Of a DNA stretch of 64,000 nucleotides, positions 16,777 through 24,356 are shown one piece after another. Position numbers and translations under genes: made by a program. The notes below the pieces were generated by a model. That model saw only the letters and a program-made list of their open reading frames with translations. It was not told the origin of the DNA and ran no database searches. How positions within the stretch are numbered: position 1 is the stretch's first letter; each line of letters begins with the position of its first letter. Source of the DNA: Hyphomicrobium denitrificans ATCC 51888 (GTDB lineage: Bacteria; Pseudomonadota; Alphaproteobacteria; Rhizobiales; Hyphomicrobiaceae); assembly GCF_000143145.1 (NCBI RefSeq), contig NC_014313.1, positions 372,001 to 436,000 of the forward strand, in the 5' to 3' direction.

Positions 16777-17844
16777 TCACGCTGATAGTCCGCCGCCGAG
16801 GGTGGGGACGTCGAGGGTGGAGAAGCCGTAGTGGCTGAGCCAGGTCAGGTCGCCGGAGAAGAAGGCGCGGAGATCGGGGATGCCGTATTTCAGCATCGTC
16901 AGGCGGTCGAGGCCGACGCCGAACGCGAAGCCCTGATATTTCTCGGGATCGAGGCCGCAGTTCCTCAGCACGTTCGGATGCACCATGCCGCAGCCAAGAA
17001 TTTCGAGCCACTGACCGGGCTTGCCGATCGCCTCGGCGCCGATGTCGACTTCCATCGACGGTTCGGTGAACGGGAAGTGCGAGGCGCGGAAACGCATCTT
17101 TACTTCGTCGACCTCGAAGAACGCCTTGCAGAATTCCTGCAGCACCCATTTCAGGTGGCCCATGTGGGTCTTCTCGTCGATGACGAGGCCTTCGACCTGA
17201 TGGAACATCGGCGTGTGCGTCTGATCGCTGTCGCAGCGATAGACGCGGCCCGGCGCGATGATGCGAAGCGGCGGTTTCTGCGAAACCATCGTGCGGATCT
17301 GAACGGGGCTCGTGTGCGTGCGCAGAAGCAGGCGCGACCCGTCGGGCTTCGGCGAGAAATAGAATGTGTCGTGATCCTGCCGCGCCGGATGGTCGGCCGG
17401 GATGTTCAGCTTGTCGAAGTTCATCTCGTCCGTTTCGATGTCCGGACCTTCGGCGACCCTGAAGCCCATATCGGCGAAGATTTCGATGACTTCGTCGAGG
17501 ACCTGGCTGACGGGATGAATTCGGCCATCGGCGACGGAACCGGGGCGAACGGGAAGCGTGACGTCGGCGCGCTCGGTTTTCAGCCGTTCATCGAGCGCCG
17601 CGGTTTCAAGCGTTGCCTTGCGTTCGTCGAGCGCAGTCGAGATCTTGCCTTTGAGGGTGTTGACCGTCTGGCCGAAGGTCTTGCGCTCTTCCGGCGGGAG
17701 CGAGCCGAGCTTGCTCATCAGCTCTGAGACGCGGCCTTTTTTTCCAAGTGCCGAAACGCGGACGGCATCCAGAGCGGCGAGATCTTTGGCGCCGTCGATT
17801 TCGGCGACTAATTCGCCTTCAAGCTTATTCAGGTCTTGGCTCAT
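16777..17844 (-). CDS. pheS: phenylalanyl-tRNA synthetase alpha subunit
   Basis: The 355-aa catalytic alpha chain, a class II synthetase. The N-terminal 90 residues form the coiled coil that binds the tRNA acceptor side. Motif 2 ([19 protein letters not shown]) and motif 3 ([20 protein letters not shown]) are intact. The start at 17844 ([11 protein letters not shown]) matches the family; an upstream in-frame start at 17895 would begin inside the REP-like element. Confidence 0.97.
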   Translation of the reverse strand: MSQDLNKLEGELVAEIDGAKDLAALDAVRVSALGKKGRVSELMSKLGSLPPEERKTFGQTVNTLKGKISTALDERKATLETAALDERLKTERADVTLPVRPGSVADGRIHPVSQVLDEVIEIFADMGFRVAEGPDIETDEMNFDKLNIPADHPARQDHDTFYFSPKPDGSRLLLRTHTSPVQIRTMVSQKPPLRIIAPGRVYRCDSDQTHTPMFHQVEGLVIDEKTHMGHLKWVLQEFCKAFFEVDEVKMRFRASHFPFTEPSMEVDIGAEAIGKPGQWLEILGCGMVHPNVLRNCGLDPEKYQGFAFGVGLDRLTMLKYGIPDLRAFFSGDLTWLSHYGFSTLDVPTLGGGLSA

Positions 17845-17890
17845 GGCACGTCCGACGTCGGTGAGATGGCTGGATTGGCCAATTACCAAC

Positions 17891-17978
17891 GTCATCCCCG
17901 CGTAGGCGGGGATCCGTCCAAGTGTCTTTCGCGCAGTTCGGTCCGGCTTGGATGGATCCCGGCCTTCGCCGGGATGAC
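17891..17978. repeat. REP-like palindromic element between pheS and rplT
   Basis: Two facing hairpins: GTCATCCCCGCGTAGGCGGG at the left and TCCCGGCcttcGCCGGGA closing into GGGATGAC at the right, with GGATCC-type cores. The outer GTCATCCC and GGGATGAC ends are inverted. This is a typical intergenic palindromic repeat; it might also act as a processing or termination signal for the rplT transcript. Confidence 0.7.
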
Positions 17979-18003
17979 GTCAGCGCAGTAAAGCGAAGGC
18001 GAT

Positions 18004-18405
18004 TTAGGCCGCCTTCTTGACCTTGTCCTGGTCAGCTTTAGCGACGGGCGAGGCGGCGGCTTTCGCGGCCTTGTCGACGAGCGCCTTGAAGCCTGCGGGA
18101 TCGTTGATCGCGATGTCGGAAAGGACCTTGCGATCGACTTCGATGCCGAGGTTCGTCAGGCCGTTGATAAAGCGGCCGTAGGTCAGGCCATGCTCGCGAA
18201 CGGCGGCGTTGATGCGCTGAATCCAGAGAGCGCGGAAGTTGCGCTTGCGACGCTTGCGGTCACGATAGGCGTACTGCTGCGCCTTCTCGACTGCCTGCTT
18301 AGCGACGCGGATCGTATTCTTGCGGCGGCCGTAATAGCCTTTGGCGGCCTTGATGACTTTCTTGTGCTTGGCGTGGGCAGTTACGCCACGTTTGACGCGG
18401 GCCAT
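18004..18405 (-). CDS. rplT: 50S ribosomal protein L20
   Basis: A 133-aa early-assembly 23S rRNA-binding protein. The basic N-terminal helix ([33 protein letters not shown]) and the globular C-terminal domain ([23 protein letters not shown]) are canonical. The last about 20 residues (an Ala/Lys-rich tail) extend beyond the usual 118 aa, as is common in Hyphomicrobiales. It lies 101 bases downstream of rpmI. L20 represses its own operon in E. coli and Bacillus. Confidence 0.98.
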   Translation of the reverse strand: MARVKRGVTAHAKHKKVIKAAKGYYGRRKNTIRVAKQAVEKAQQYAYRDRKRRKRNFRALWIQRINAAVREHGLTYGRFINGLTNLGIEVDRKVLSDIAINDPAGFKALVDKAAKAAASPVAKADQDKVKKAA

Positions 18406-18506
18406 GGGATTTCTCCTAATTCTTCAAGATTTGTGCGTGGGTGGATGAGTCTTTGCTGGGCGCTTGCGACTCGCGTTCCGCGAGCCGGCCGCAAGCGCCG
18501 AAAAGA

Positions 18507-18707
18507 TCATCGGCTGTAGGGCATGTATTTCTTGACGATCTTCGCGTCAGAGTCGTTCAGCACACCCGTGCCGCGCGCCTTCTGAATGAACTTCGCCGTG
18601 CGTTTGATCATGCCGTGACGCTTACCGGCCTGGGCGGCAACGACCTTGCCCGTACCGGTCATCTTGAAGCGCTTTTTGGCGCCGCTCTTGGTCTTCATCT
18701 TAGGCAT
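18507..18707 (-). CDS. rpmI: 50S ribosomal protein L35
   Basis: A 66-aa small basic ribosomal protein ([22 protein letters not shown] and [20 protein letters not shown] are family hallmarks). It heads an rpmI-rplT pair. The usual upstream partner infC is 2.8 kb away with unrelated genes between. AAAGGAC precedes the start. The leader upstream is rich in hairpins. Confidence 0.97.
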   Translation of the reverse strand: MPKMKTKSGAKKRFKMTGTGKVVAAQAGKRHGMIKRTAKFIQKARGTGVLNDSDAKIVKKYMPYSR

Positions 18708-18783
18708 TTTGCTTTGTGTCCTTTAGTTCGCTCGCGGGCCCGTCGCCGATCGCTTACGCGTTCGGCTGGCCCTCCGCGGGGGC

Positions 18784-18900
18784 GGCGCTCGCGCCGGGCC
18801 GCCTTGCGGCCCCGGACCTTGCGGTCCGAAGTGCGGCGGTTCGGGTTGCGCTCACGGCTCTTGCGAGCCGAAATGCAGATGCCTTGCGGCGTCCGCACTC
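18784..18900 (-). promoter_or_regulatory. hairpin-rich candidate leader of rpmI-rplT with repeated CGCAAG loops
   Basis: On the minus strand four stems carry CGCAAG at their tips. They are an imperfect stem at 18875-18896, CGGCTC-GCAA-GAGCCG at 18855-18870, CGGACC-GCAA-GGTCCG at 18813-18828, and GGGCCGC-AAG-GCGGCCC at 18796-18812. A perfect 7-bp helix (18830-18836 with 18893-18899) encloses the first two, giving a three-way shape. GCAA is a GNRA tetraloop. L20/L35 operons are often autoregulated through structured leaders; this one is my inference. A further 13-bp stem lies at 18973-19006. The whole 18708-19197 gap has no supported gene. Confidence 0.5.
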
Positions 18901-19197
18901 TCGACAATCGTGAAATTGCCGGTCCTGCGAAGGGTGCTTTTTTGCGGTTTCCGCTTGTTTTTCAAAAGCATAAGAACCGCCACGGCATGCCTCGCCGGGC
19001 GGCTCTGGGAGGGTTTATACGGAAATGCTGCGGAAATCGCAACATCTTCAGCGGGCATGCGATTTCTGCCACGCAATCTCATGATTTTCTCGCCGGAACG
19101 GGAAAGTCACGCTCGTTCCTGCTGAACCAGATAAAACGCTTCCGCGTTGGGAGCGCAGACGCCGAAAAAGGCGTCGTGGGGCGAGGGAGATGCAACC

Positions 19198-19545
19198 GTG
19201 AGAGAAATCATCGATCAGATTGTCAATCTGCTGCAGCAGGGGATCACCGCGATCTTCAGGTTCATCGAACTCGTCTGGCAGTGGTCGTTCGGGCAGATGG
19301 TGACGATTTTCCGGTCCGACTGGCAGTCCTTGCCGGTCTGGAAGATCGCGGTGCTCGCGATTGCGGTGATCGCGATCGTCTATGTTCTCTATCGCGGCTT
19401 TTTTCAGCTCTGGCGCGCGGCGGAACAGATTTTCCGAGCGTTCGTCGATCTGCTGATGGTGTTGATCTCGGTGCTGCCCTACGTGCTGATCGCCGGTCTC
19501 ATCGCGGCTGGCGGCAGCTACGTGATCCAGCACGTGAATCTCTAG
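19198..19545 (+). CDS. small membrane protein, hypothetical
   Basis: A 115-aa protein with two or three membrane segments (VWKIAVLAIAVIAIVYVLY around residues 47-65 and LLMVLISVLPYVLIAGLIAAGG around residues 83-105). It probably starts at GTG 19198, since GGGAGAT lies just upstream and the preceding in-frame codons are unlike protein. I do not recognise the family. It is the first of several small unrelated genes sitting between rpmI and infC. Confidence 0.65.
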   Translation: MREIIDQIVNLLQQGITAIFRFIELVWQWSFGQMVTIFRSDWQSLPVWKIAVLAIAVIAIVYVLYRGFFQLWRAAEQIFRAFVDLLMVLISVLPYVLIAGLIAAGGSYVIQHVNL

Positions 19546-19573
19546 AGGCGATCACGTTCAGCGGCACGGAGGC

Positions 19574-19984
19574 TCAACCTGCGGGTGAGTTCGCCGGATT
19601 TGCGGTGAACACGATGTGCCGTCTCGCGAAGTACAGCGCGATGAAGCAGAGAAGCAGCGCCGCGGTCTTGCTCTCGACCGCGGACAGTTTCAGCACGTGC
19701 ACGCCAAACCACACCACAACGGCGGTGATCAGCAGGCCGATGAAGCCGGTTCCGACGAATTCCATGAATAAGCGGTGCTGGCTTTTGTGCGAGGTGTCGA
19801 CGGTGAAAACGTATCGTTTCGACAGTAGATAATTGACGATGACGCCCGCCGAATAGCCGATGACGCTTTGAACGACGGGCATGCCGAAGAGGTGCGTCAG
19901 CGTCAGCAGAAGCGTGTAGTCGACGACGGTCGAAACGATGTTCGTGCCCGTGTAGCGCAGCAGGTGTTCGGCTTTGGCTCGCAT
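19574..19984 (-). CDS. GtrA family membrane protein
   Basis: A 136-aa protein with four membrane segments. The family pattern is clear (RYTGTNIVSTVVDYTLLLTL near the start, YSAGVIVNYLLSKRYVF in the middle, RHIVF near the end). GtrA-like proteins are thought to help move undecaprenyl-linked sugars across the inner membrane in glycan modification. No glycosyltransferase is adjacent, so the substrate is unknown. It is convergent with the preceding small membrane protein, with 28 bases between the stops. Confidence 0.85.
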   Translation of the reverse strand: MRAKAEHLLRYTGTNIVSTVVDYTLLLTLTHLFGMPVVQSVIGYSAGVIVNYLLSKRYVFTVDTSHKSQHRLFMEFVGTGFIGLLITAVVVWFGVHVLKLSAVESKTAALLLCFIALYFARRHIVFTANPANSPAG

Positions 19985-20240
19985 GAGATGGCTTTTGCTC
20001 GGTACGTCGCCGGTCGGGGAGGCTGGCCCTCAAATCATCAACGCATGATCTCTTAAACCGGGTTGCTCGTTCGCGTCTGCGCTATTTCGACCGGGCAGGG
20101 CGGGAGTTCAAGGAGCTTGCAACTATCGGCAACATCATACTTGCCGCTCGTTGCGCCTGATTTCGCCTTAACGGGTGTTGCAAGTTTCAACTTGGAGCGA
20201 AGATACACGGACTGATCGCCCTGGTCCGAGAGACAGTCCG

Positions 20241-20441
20241 ATGAAACTCGATCCGTTTGTCGCGACGATTTTATCCCTGGCGGCGTTTCCGACGTTCCTC
20301 ATCAGTGTCCGCTCCGCGAGCGGCTGGCGCGCCGGCGTTGTGTTCGCGGCTTTCTATCCGGCTTTGGTGCTGATCGTCGGCGCGTTTATGATTGCGACCT
20401 TCATAACGCTGGCGTCGCTCGGGATCATCGATCTCGACTGA
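20241..20441 (+). CDS. small membrane protein, hypothetical
   Basis: A 66-aa protein with two hydrophobic segments (FVATILSLAAFPTFLISV and VVFAAFYPALVLIVGAFMIATFI). The ATG at 20241 is preceded by GAGAGACAG. No family is recognised. A short intergenic region then leads to the small secreted protein at 20550. Confidence 0.5.
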   Translation: MKLDPFVATILSLAAFPTFLISVRSASGWRAGVVFAAFYPALVLIVGAFMIATFITLASLGIIDLD

Positions 20442-20549
20442 CGCCATATCACCAATTTGTATATCGTTATTCACGGGTCATTCAGGCGTCGGCTGCGAAG
20501 GTCCGGAGCGCTCAACGCCTTGTGCGCCATCAGTTAACGGAGCTTTTTC

Positions 20550-20807
20550 ATGCGCATTGCAACGCTTTCCGCGGCCGTTGTCGTCGCGGCGGGACTTTCC
20601 CTCGCAGCAGGTGCCCCTGCCCAGGCAGCGCCAGTTTCGGCCCCTCAGCAGACGGGCATCAGCCAGTCACTCGTTCAGCAGGCTCAGTACTGGCGTCGTC
20701 CGGGCTGGCGTGGCGGCCGTTGCGTGAAATGGCGCAACATCTGCGCTGATCGCTGGGGCTGGGGCGGTCCGCGTTTCCGCCGCTGCATGATCAGAAACGG
20801 CTGCTGA
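20550..20807 (+). CDS. small Cys-rich secreted protein, RWGWGGP type
   Basis: An 85-aa protein. Residues 1-27 are a signal peptide (cleavage after AQA). The mature C-terminus reads C-V-K-W-R-N-I-C-A-D, then RWGWGGPRFRRC, then MIRNGC: four cysteines in a Trp/Arg/Gly-rich setting. The same end occurs in the protein at 39722-40069, so the two are paralogous. The linker has the PGWRGGR-type composition common in Hyphomicrobiales small periplasmic proteins. CGGAGC precedes the ATG. Function unknown. Confidence 0.75.
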   Translation: MRIATLSAAVVVAAGLSLAAGAPAQAAPVSAPQQTGISQSLVQQAQYWRRPGWRGGRCVKWRNICADRWGWGGPRFRRCMIRNGC

Positions 20808-20967
20808 CGGCCGGCTTTGGAGCGAGCAGCCGCGCAACTGCTGCTGCTGCTCGTTCCTCGAGCCGTTCCGCATTTCGTTGAACAGCGGATCGACTCTCGG
20901 TCCTTGCTTTGTCGTGGCATTATCGTGCTTCTCACCGGAAAACCGGTTTCCATTTTTCCGGAAGCAC

Positions 20968-21342
20968 TTAATGTTCCTTGTTCATCCGCCGAAGCCTGTT
21001 GGCGAGCAGGCTCATGACCCGAAGAGCGAATTCGGGGTCGTTTCGGATGACAGCGAGAAATGTTTGCTTGTCGATTTGCACGACTTCGGTCGGCTCGGTA
21101 GCCATCGCGGCGGCGCTGCGACGACCGTCGTCTATCAGCGCCAATTCGCCGAAAATACCCCCGGCGCGCACGTTTTCGAGGACCGTGCCGTAAGTGATGA
21201 CGTCGACGCGTCCTGAGCGGACCATGTACATCGCGTCAGCAGCATCGTCCTCGAGGAAGATTTTCTCGCCGGCCTCGAAGAAGCGGTACGGCGCGCCGAT
21301 TTGATCCAATATGGAAAAATCAAACGGGCTGTCCTGGTTCAT
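20968..21342 (-). CDS. stand-alone cyclic-nucleotide-binding domain protein
   Basis: A 124-aa protein consisting of one cNMP-binding (CAP-like) domain: beta-roll (FFEAGEKIFLEDDAADAMYMVRSGRVDV), phosphate-binding cassette (GIFGELALIDDGRRSAAA) and a C-terminal helix (FALRVMSLLANRLRRMN). No helix-turn-helix or catalytic domain is attached, so it is not a classical Crp/Fnr transcription factor. It may bind a partner. It lies downstream of infC on the same strand, after a terminator. Confidence 0.85.
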   Translation of the reverse strand: MNQDSPFDFSILDQIGAPYRFFEAGEKIFLEDDAADAMYMVRSGRVDVITYGTVLENVRAGGIFGELALIDDGRRSAAAMATEPTEVVQIDKQTFLAVIRNDPEFALRVMSLLANRLRRMNKEH

Positions 21343-21366
21343 AGCTTCCGCTCCACTGCAGGCCAG

Positions 21367-21404
21367 ACAAAACTAGAGCCCTGCTCATGGCCGAGCAAGG
21401 CTCT
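21367..21404 (-). terminator. intrinsic terminator of infC
   Basis: AGAGCC (21375-21380) pairs with GGCTCT (21399-21404), with an inner TGCTC/GAGCA helix. On the minus strand AGTTTTG follows (TTTT at 21370-21367). Confidence 0.68.
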
Positions 21405-21473
21405 CGATTGCGTTCGCTGGATTGTCCGTGAACCGCTGCGTGGGGCGGGGATCATTCACCCCGCCGCGGGCGG

Positions 21474-22016
21474 TCATTTCGGAGCGAGAACCATGACCAT
21501 CTGCCGGCCTTCAAAGCGTGGCTCGCTTTCGACTTTGGCGATGGCTTCGGTATCGACCTTGACGCGCTGAAGCACGGCCATGCCGAGCTGCGAATGCGCC
21601 ATCTCGCGGCCGCGGAAGCGAAGGGTGATTTTCACCTTGTCGCCTTCTTCGAAGAAACGTTTGATGGCGCGCAGCTTGACGTCGTAATCGTGATCGTCGA
21701 TGCCGGGTCGCATCTTGATTTCTTTCAATTCGACGATCTTCTGGTTCTTACGCGCCTCGGCGGCCTTCTTCTGTTCCTGGAATTTGAATTTTCCGAAATC
21801 GAGAATCTTGCATACCGGCGGCTCGGCATCCGGCGAGATCTCTACGAGATCAAGTCCAACATCCCCAGCACGGGCGAGGGCATCGAATTTGGCGATGACG
21901 CCGACGTTCTGTCCGTTCTCGTCGATGAGACGAACTTCCCGGGCCCGGATTTGATCGTTGATGCGGGGCCCTTGGTTTTCCCGGCTCTGGGGCTCGGGTC
22001 GCATAGGTCTACGGAT
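21474..22016 (-). CDS. infC: translation initiation factor IF-3, probable AUC start
   Basis: A 180-aa factor that keeps ribosomal subunits apart and checks the start codon. The N-domain ([25 protein letters not shown]) and C-domain ([39 protein letters not shown]) are intact. Start choice is telling. AGAGGAG lies 8 bases before an ATC at 22016, and translation from it gives (M)RRPMRPEPQ, matching the MRRP start of other Rhizobiales IF-3. The nearest in-frame ATG (22004) sits 20 bases from that site. Non-AUG starts let IF-3 repress its own synthesis in E. coli (AUU). Confidence 0.93.
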   Translation of the reverse strand: MRRPMRPEPQSRENQGPRINDQIRAREVRLIDENGQNVGVIAKFDALARAGDVGLDLVEISPDAEPPVCKILDFGKFKFQEQKKAAEARKNQKIVELKEIKMRPGIDDHDYDVKLRAIKRFFEEGDKVKITLRFRGREMAHSQLGMAVLQRVKVDTEAIAKVESEPRFEGRQMVMVLAPK

Positions 22017-22024
22017 GGGGCATT

Positions 22025-22031
22025 CTCCTCT
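22025..22031 (-). promoter_or_regulatory. ribosome-binding site that decides the infC start
   Basis: AGAGGAG on the minus strand, 8 bases before ATC at 22016-22014. An ATG at 22023 is closer but out of frame with IF-3. Confidence 0.7.
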
Positions 22032-22226
22032 ACTGTTTCGCGAATTGGACGCAACTCTACATGCCGAGCACGCAGATTCGAGCATCCCGGCGCAAGATTC
22101 TTAAGGCGCGGTGTAAAGTCAAGTCTTATCGGGTGAATACAACGCTCCTTAAAAGGGGTTCAAGCTTAATCCATAAAACGTCACAATCGGGCGGCTATGT
22201 CCGCCCACTAGCTATTGGATTTTCAG

Positions 22227-23306
22227 ATGCAATCGGACGGCCGTTCGGCGGAACCCCTCAAGGGCCTACTCATTTCCGACGGCCGCCCAGGGAATTATCA
22301 CCTGGCGGAAGGGTTGGTCGCGGCAATCGAGCGCCTGCGGCCGGTCGAGGTTACGCGGCTCGAAATATCGCAGCGTAGATGGACGCCGACGCGCTTCCTG
22401 GCATTTCTCAGCAACCGGGGCGTTCGTCCCGAGGTTGTGCTGCGGCTCGGATACGGACTGACGCCCGACGCCGTAAGCGGGGCCGACTTTGTCGCGTCGG
22501 GGGGCGGCGACACCCTTGGCGCGAACGTTGCGTTTTCACGCCTCTTCGATGCGCCGAATTATTTCTACGGCTCGGGCAAGCATTACGACGTCAACAATTT
22601 CGACCTCGTGTTCACGTCTCACGCCAAGGTCGCGACCCATTCGCGGCACGTGCGGACAATGAAGCCAAGTCCGATCGATCCGGATTCCATGATCCAGCCG
22701 GCGCTGTCGCAAAGCCAACCCCCGGCGCTGATCGGCGTTCTGATCGGCGGCAACACGTCCAGCATCACGTTTTCGGAATCCGATCTGGCGCGGCTCGTCG
22801 GCTTCATGCGCGATATGCATGCGACGACGGGTACGACGTTCTACGTCTCCAACTCGCGGCGAACGCCGCAGAAGTTGAGCGACGCGCTCGTCCGGCTCGC
22901 AGAAGAGAGCGATAGCGCGATCCATCAGTATATCGACGTGCGCTCGTCCGGAAATGGCACGCTGCGCGCGCTCTATGCGGCTTCGTCGGCGATCCTGTGT
23001 ACGGCGGACAGCAGCTCGATGGTCTCGGAGTCGGTATGGCTGCGCCGTCCGACGATCGCCATCACGCCGAGTGTTTTCAGTCTCGACGCGAGCGAACTCG
23101 AATATCGCGGCTTCCTCGAAAGCAACGGTTGGCTGCATACCATGCGCATCGCCGATCTTGCGCCGAACGCGGTGCTGGCGAAGCTTCGTTCGATCAGGCC
23201 GCTCGTCGAAAACGGGCTCGATCTCCTGGCAGACGTATTCCGTCAGCGTCAGCCGGGGCTGCTTACGCCAACGCGCGTGGCCGATGGTTCGCGCGTTAAG
23301 GCATAA
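22227..23306 (+). CDS. ELM1-family protein (GT-B-like, PF06258)
   Basis: A 359-aa soluble protein of the bacterial ELM1 family, named for its plant mitochondrial-fission relative. Typical stretches are LLISDGRPGNYHLAEGLVAAIERL near the N-terminus, VASGGGDTLGANV around residue 95, IGVLIGGNTSSITF around residue 180 and CTADSSSMVSESVW around residue 260. The fold is close to GT-B glycosyltransferases, and a role in envelope glycan synthesis is often suggested. ATG 22227 is chosen because TTGGAT lies 7 bases upstream; a TTG at 22215 is the alternative. It is divergent from infC. Confidence 0.8.
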   Translation: MQSDGRSAEPLKGLLISDGRPGNYHLAEGLVAAIERLRPVEVTRLEISQRRWTPTRFLAFLSNRGVRPEVVLRLGYGLTPDAVSGADFVASGGGDTLGANVAFSRLFDAPNYFYGSGKHYDVNNFDLVFTSHAKVATHSRHVRTMKPSPIDPDSMIQPALSQSQPPALIGVLIGGNTSSITFSESDLARLVGFMRDMHATTGTTFYVSNSRRTPQKLSDALVRLAEESDSAIHQYIDVRSSGNGTLRALYAASSAILCTADSSSMVSESVWLRRPTIAITPSVFSLDASELEYRGFLESNGWLHTMRIADLAPNAVLAKLRSIRPLVENGLDLLADVFRQRQPGLLTPTRVADGSRVKA

Positions 23307-23347
23307 GCTTCTGCGGCCGCAGTTCGAGCGGTTCTCTTTATTGCGTT

Positions 23348-24160
23348 TCAGTATTCCGCGGCTGCTTTGTCGGTTCGAGGCGAACCGTTGTAGCTGTTTG
23401 GCGAGGTCTGCTGGAACAGCACCATGAGCGTGTTGCGAACGCCCTTGAAGTTGCTCAATGTCTCGCGTCCGTGCCAGCTTTGTTTGTCGCGAGAGTCCGA
23501 GACGGCAAAGCCGTAGCCGCTGTTGGGACGGAATTCGAAGCGCTTCAACTCTTCAAAAGAGCTGCCGAATAATTTCTTGTGGCGGCGATAGACCGATGTG
23601 CCGAGATCCATCTGGCTCATGTCTGGCGCGAGATAGAACTGAGTTGTGACGATCTTATTCAAGCCATCGCAGTGCGGCTTGATCTTGTAATCCTCGGTGT
23701 CGCGCACCAGACGAACTTCATACGCGCATGCCTTGTCCACGACGGCGTCTTTCGAGATGCCGAAGCGCTTGGTGAGATCCGGCGCGAGTTTTGCGAATGT
23801 CGCTCGGCGATATTCTGGGCGCGTCACGACGTCGACGAGGTCGCGCCAGACTTGCTGCGACTTTGGCGGCAGCTTGGCGATTGCGTCTTCCGTCAGATGA
23901 AACTGATCGCGACTGCTCTCTCCGTCCGGGCGAACGTAGAGGCGCATGTTCAGCGGCTCATAAAGTTTCGGATCAGGGAAGTTCGCGAGCATGTCCGCAT
24001 AAAAGTCATCGGGAAACCAACCGGCGCCGTAATAGTGGCAGTAGGGATCGGTTTCGAGCGGAACGCTGTGAAGCTTTGCGATCATGTGATCGAAGATTCG
24101 ATCGGCGCGCGTGTTCGCTACGAGATGGCTTTCTGCAAACTGCGTTTCGGGCATTGCCAT
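23348..24160 (-). CDS. 2OG-Fe(II) oxygenase-like protein
   Basis: A 270-aa soluble protein. The facial triad of the 2-oxoglutarate/Fe(II) superfamily can be read: H-x-D in IKPHCDGLNK (about residue 162) and the distal His in KQSWHGRETL (about residue 230), followed by the 2OG-binding Arg in FKGVRNTLMVLF. The N-terminal 100 residues contain CHYYGAGWFPDDFYADML, unlike prolyl hydroxylases I know. Substrate unknown; neighbours (ELM1 protein, GT4) suggest surface glycans or their lipid carriers. Start ATG 24160 gives MAMPETQF. Confidence 0.7.
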   Translation of the reverse strand: MAMPETQFAESHLVANTRADRIFDHMIAKLHSVPLETDPYCHYYGAGWFPDDFYADMLANFPDPKLYEPLNMRLYVRPDGESSRDQFHLTEDAIAKLPPKSQQVWRDLVDVVTRPEYRRATFAKLAPDLTKRFGISKDAVVDKACAYEVRLVRDTEDYKIKPHCDGLNKIVTTQFYLAPDMSQMDLGTSVYRRHKKLFGSSFEELKRFEFRPNSGYGFAVSDSRDKQSWHGRETLSNFKGVRNTLMVLFQQTSPNSYNGSPRTDKAAAEY

Positions 24161-24356
24161 AACAAGCTGTCTCCCCTGAAAGCTCTCAACAGTGCGCCTG
24201 CTGGCGCGACGGTGGAACTTGCAGACCTGCTTGTGGGCGATTTCATGGAATGTGCGCGGAAAGTGCGCGATTTCTTGCGCGCTGTTCCCTAACGTACAAT
24301 GCCGCGAATTCGTTTGCGCTTCATGGGCTTGCAGTTGTGTCGGCGGCTACTGTTTC

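Noticed and set aside
18695..18907. 70-codon Arg-rich frame upstream of rpmI on the same strand
   Set aside because: It is the translation of the CGCAAG hairpin region and overlaps the rpmI start out of frame; RNA structure explains the sequence better than protein.
21444..21465. 7-bp GGCGGGG/CCCCGCC hairpin just after the infC stop
   Set aside because: No U-tract; a better terminator with TTTT lies 40 bases further on.
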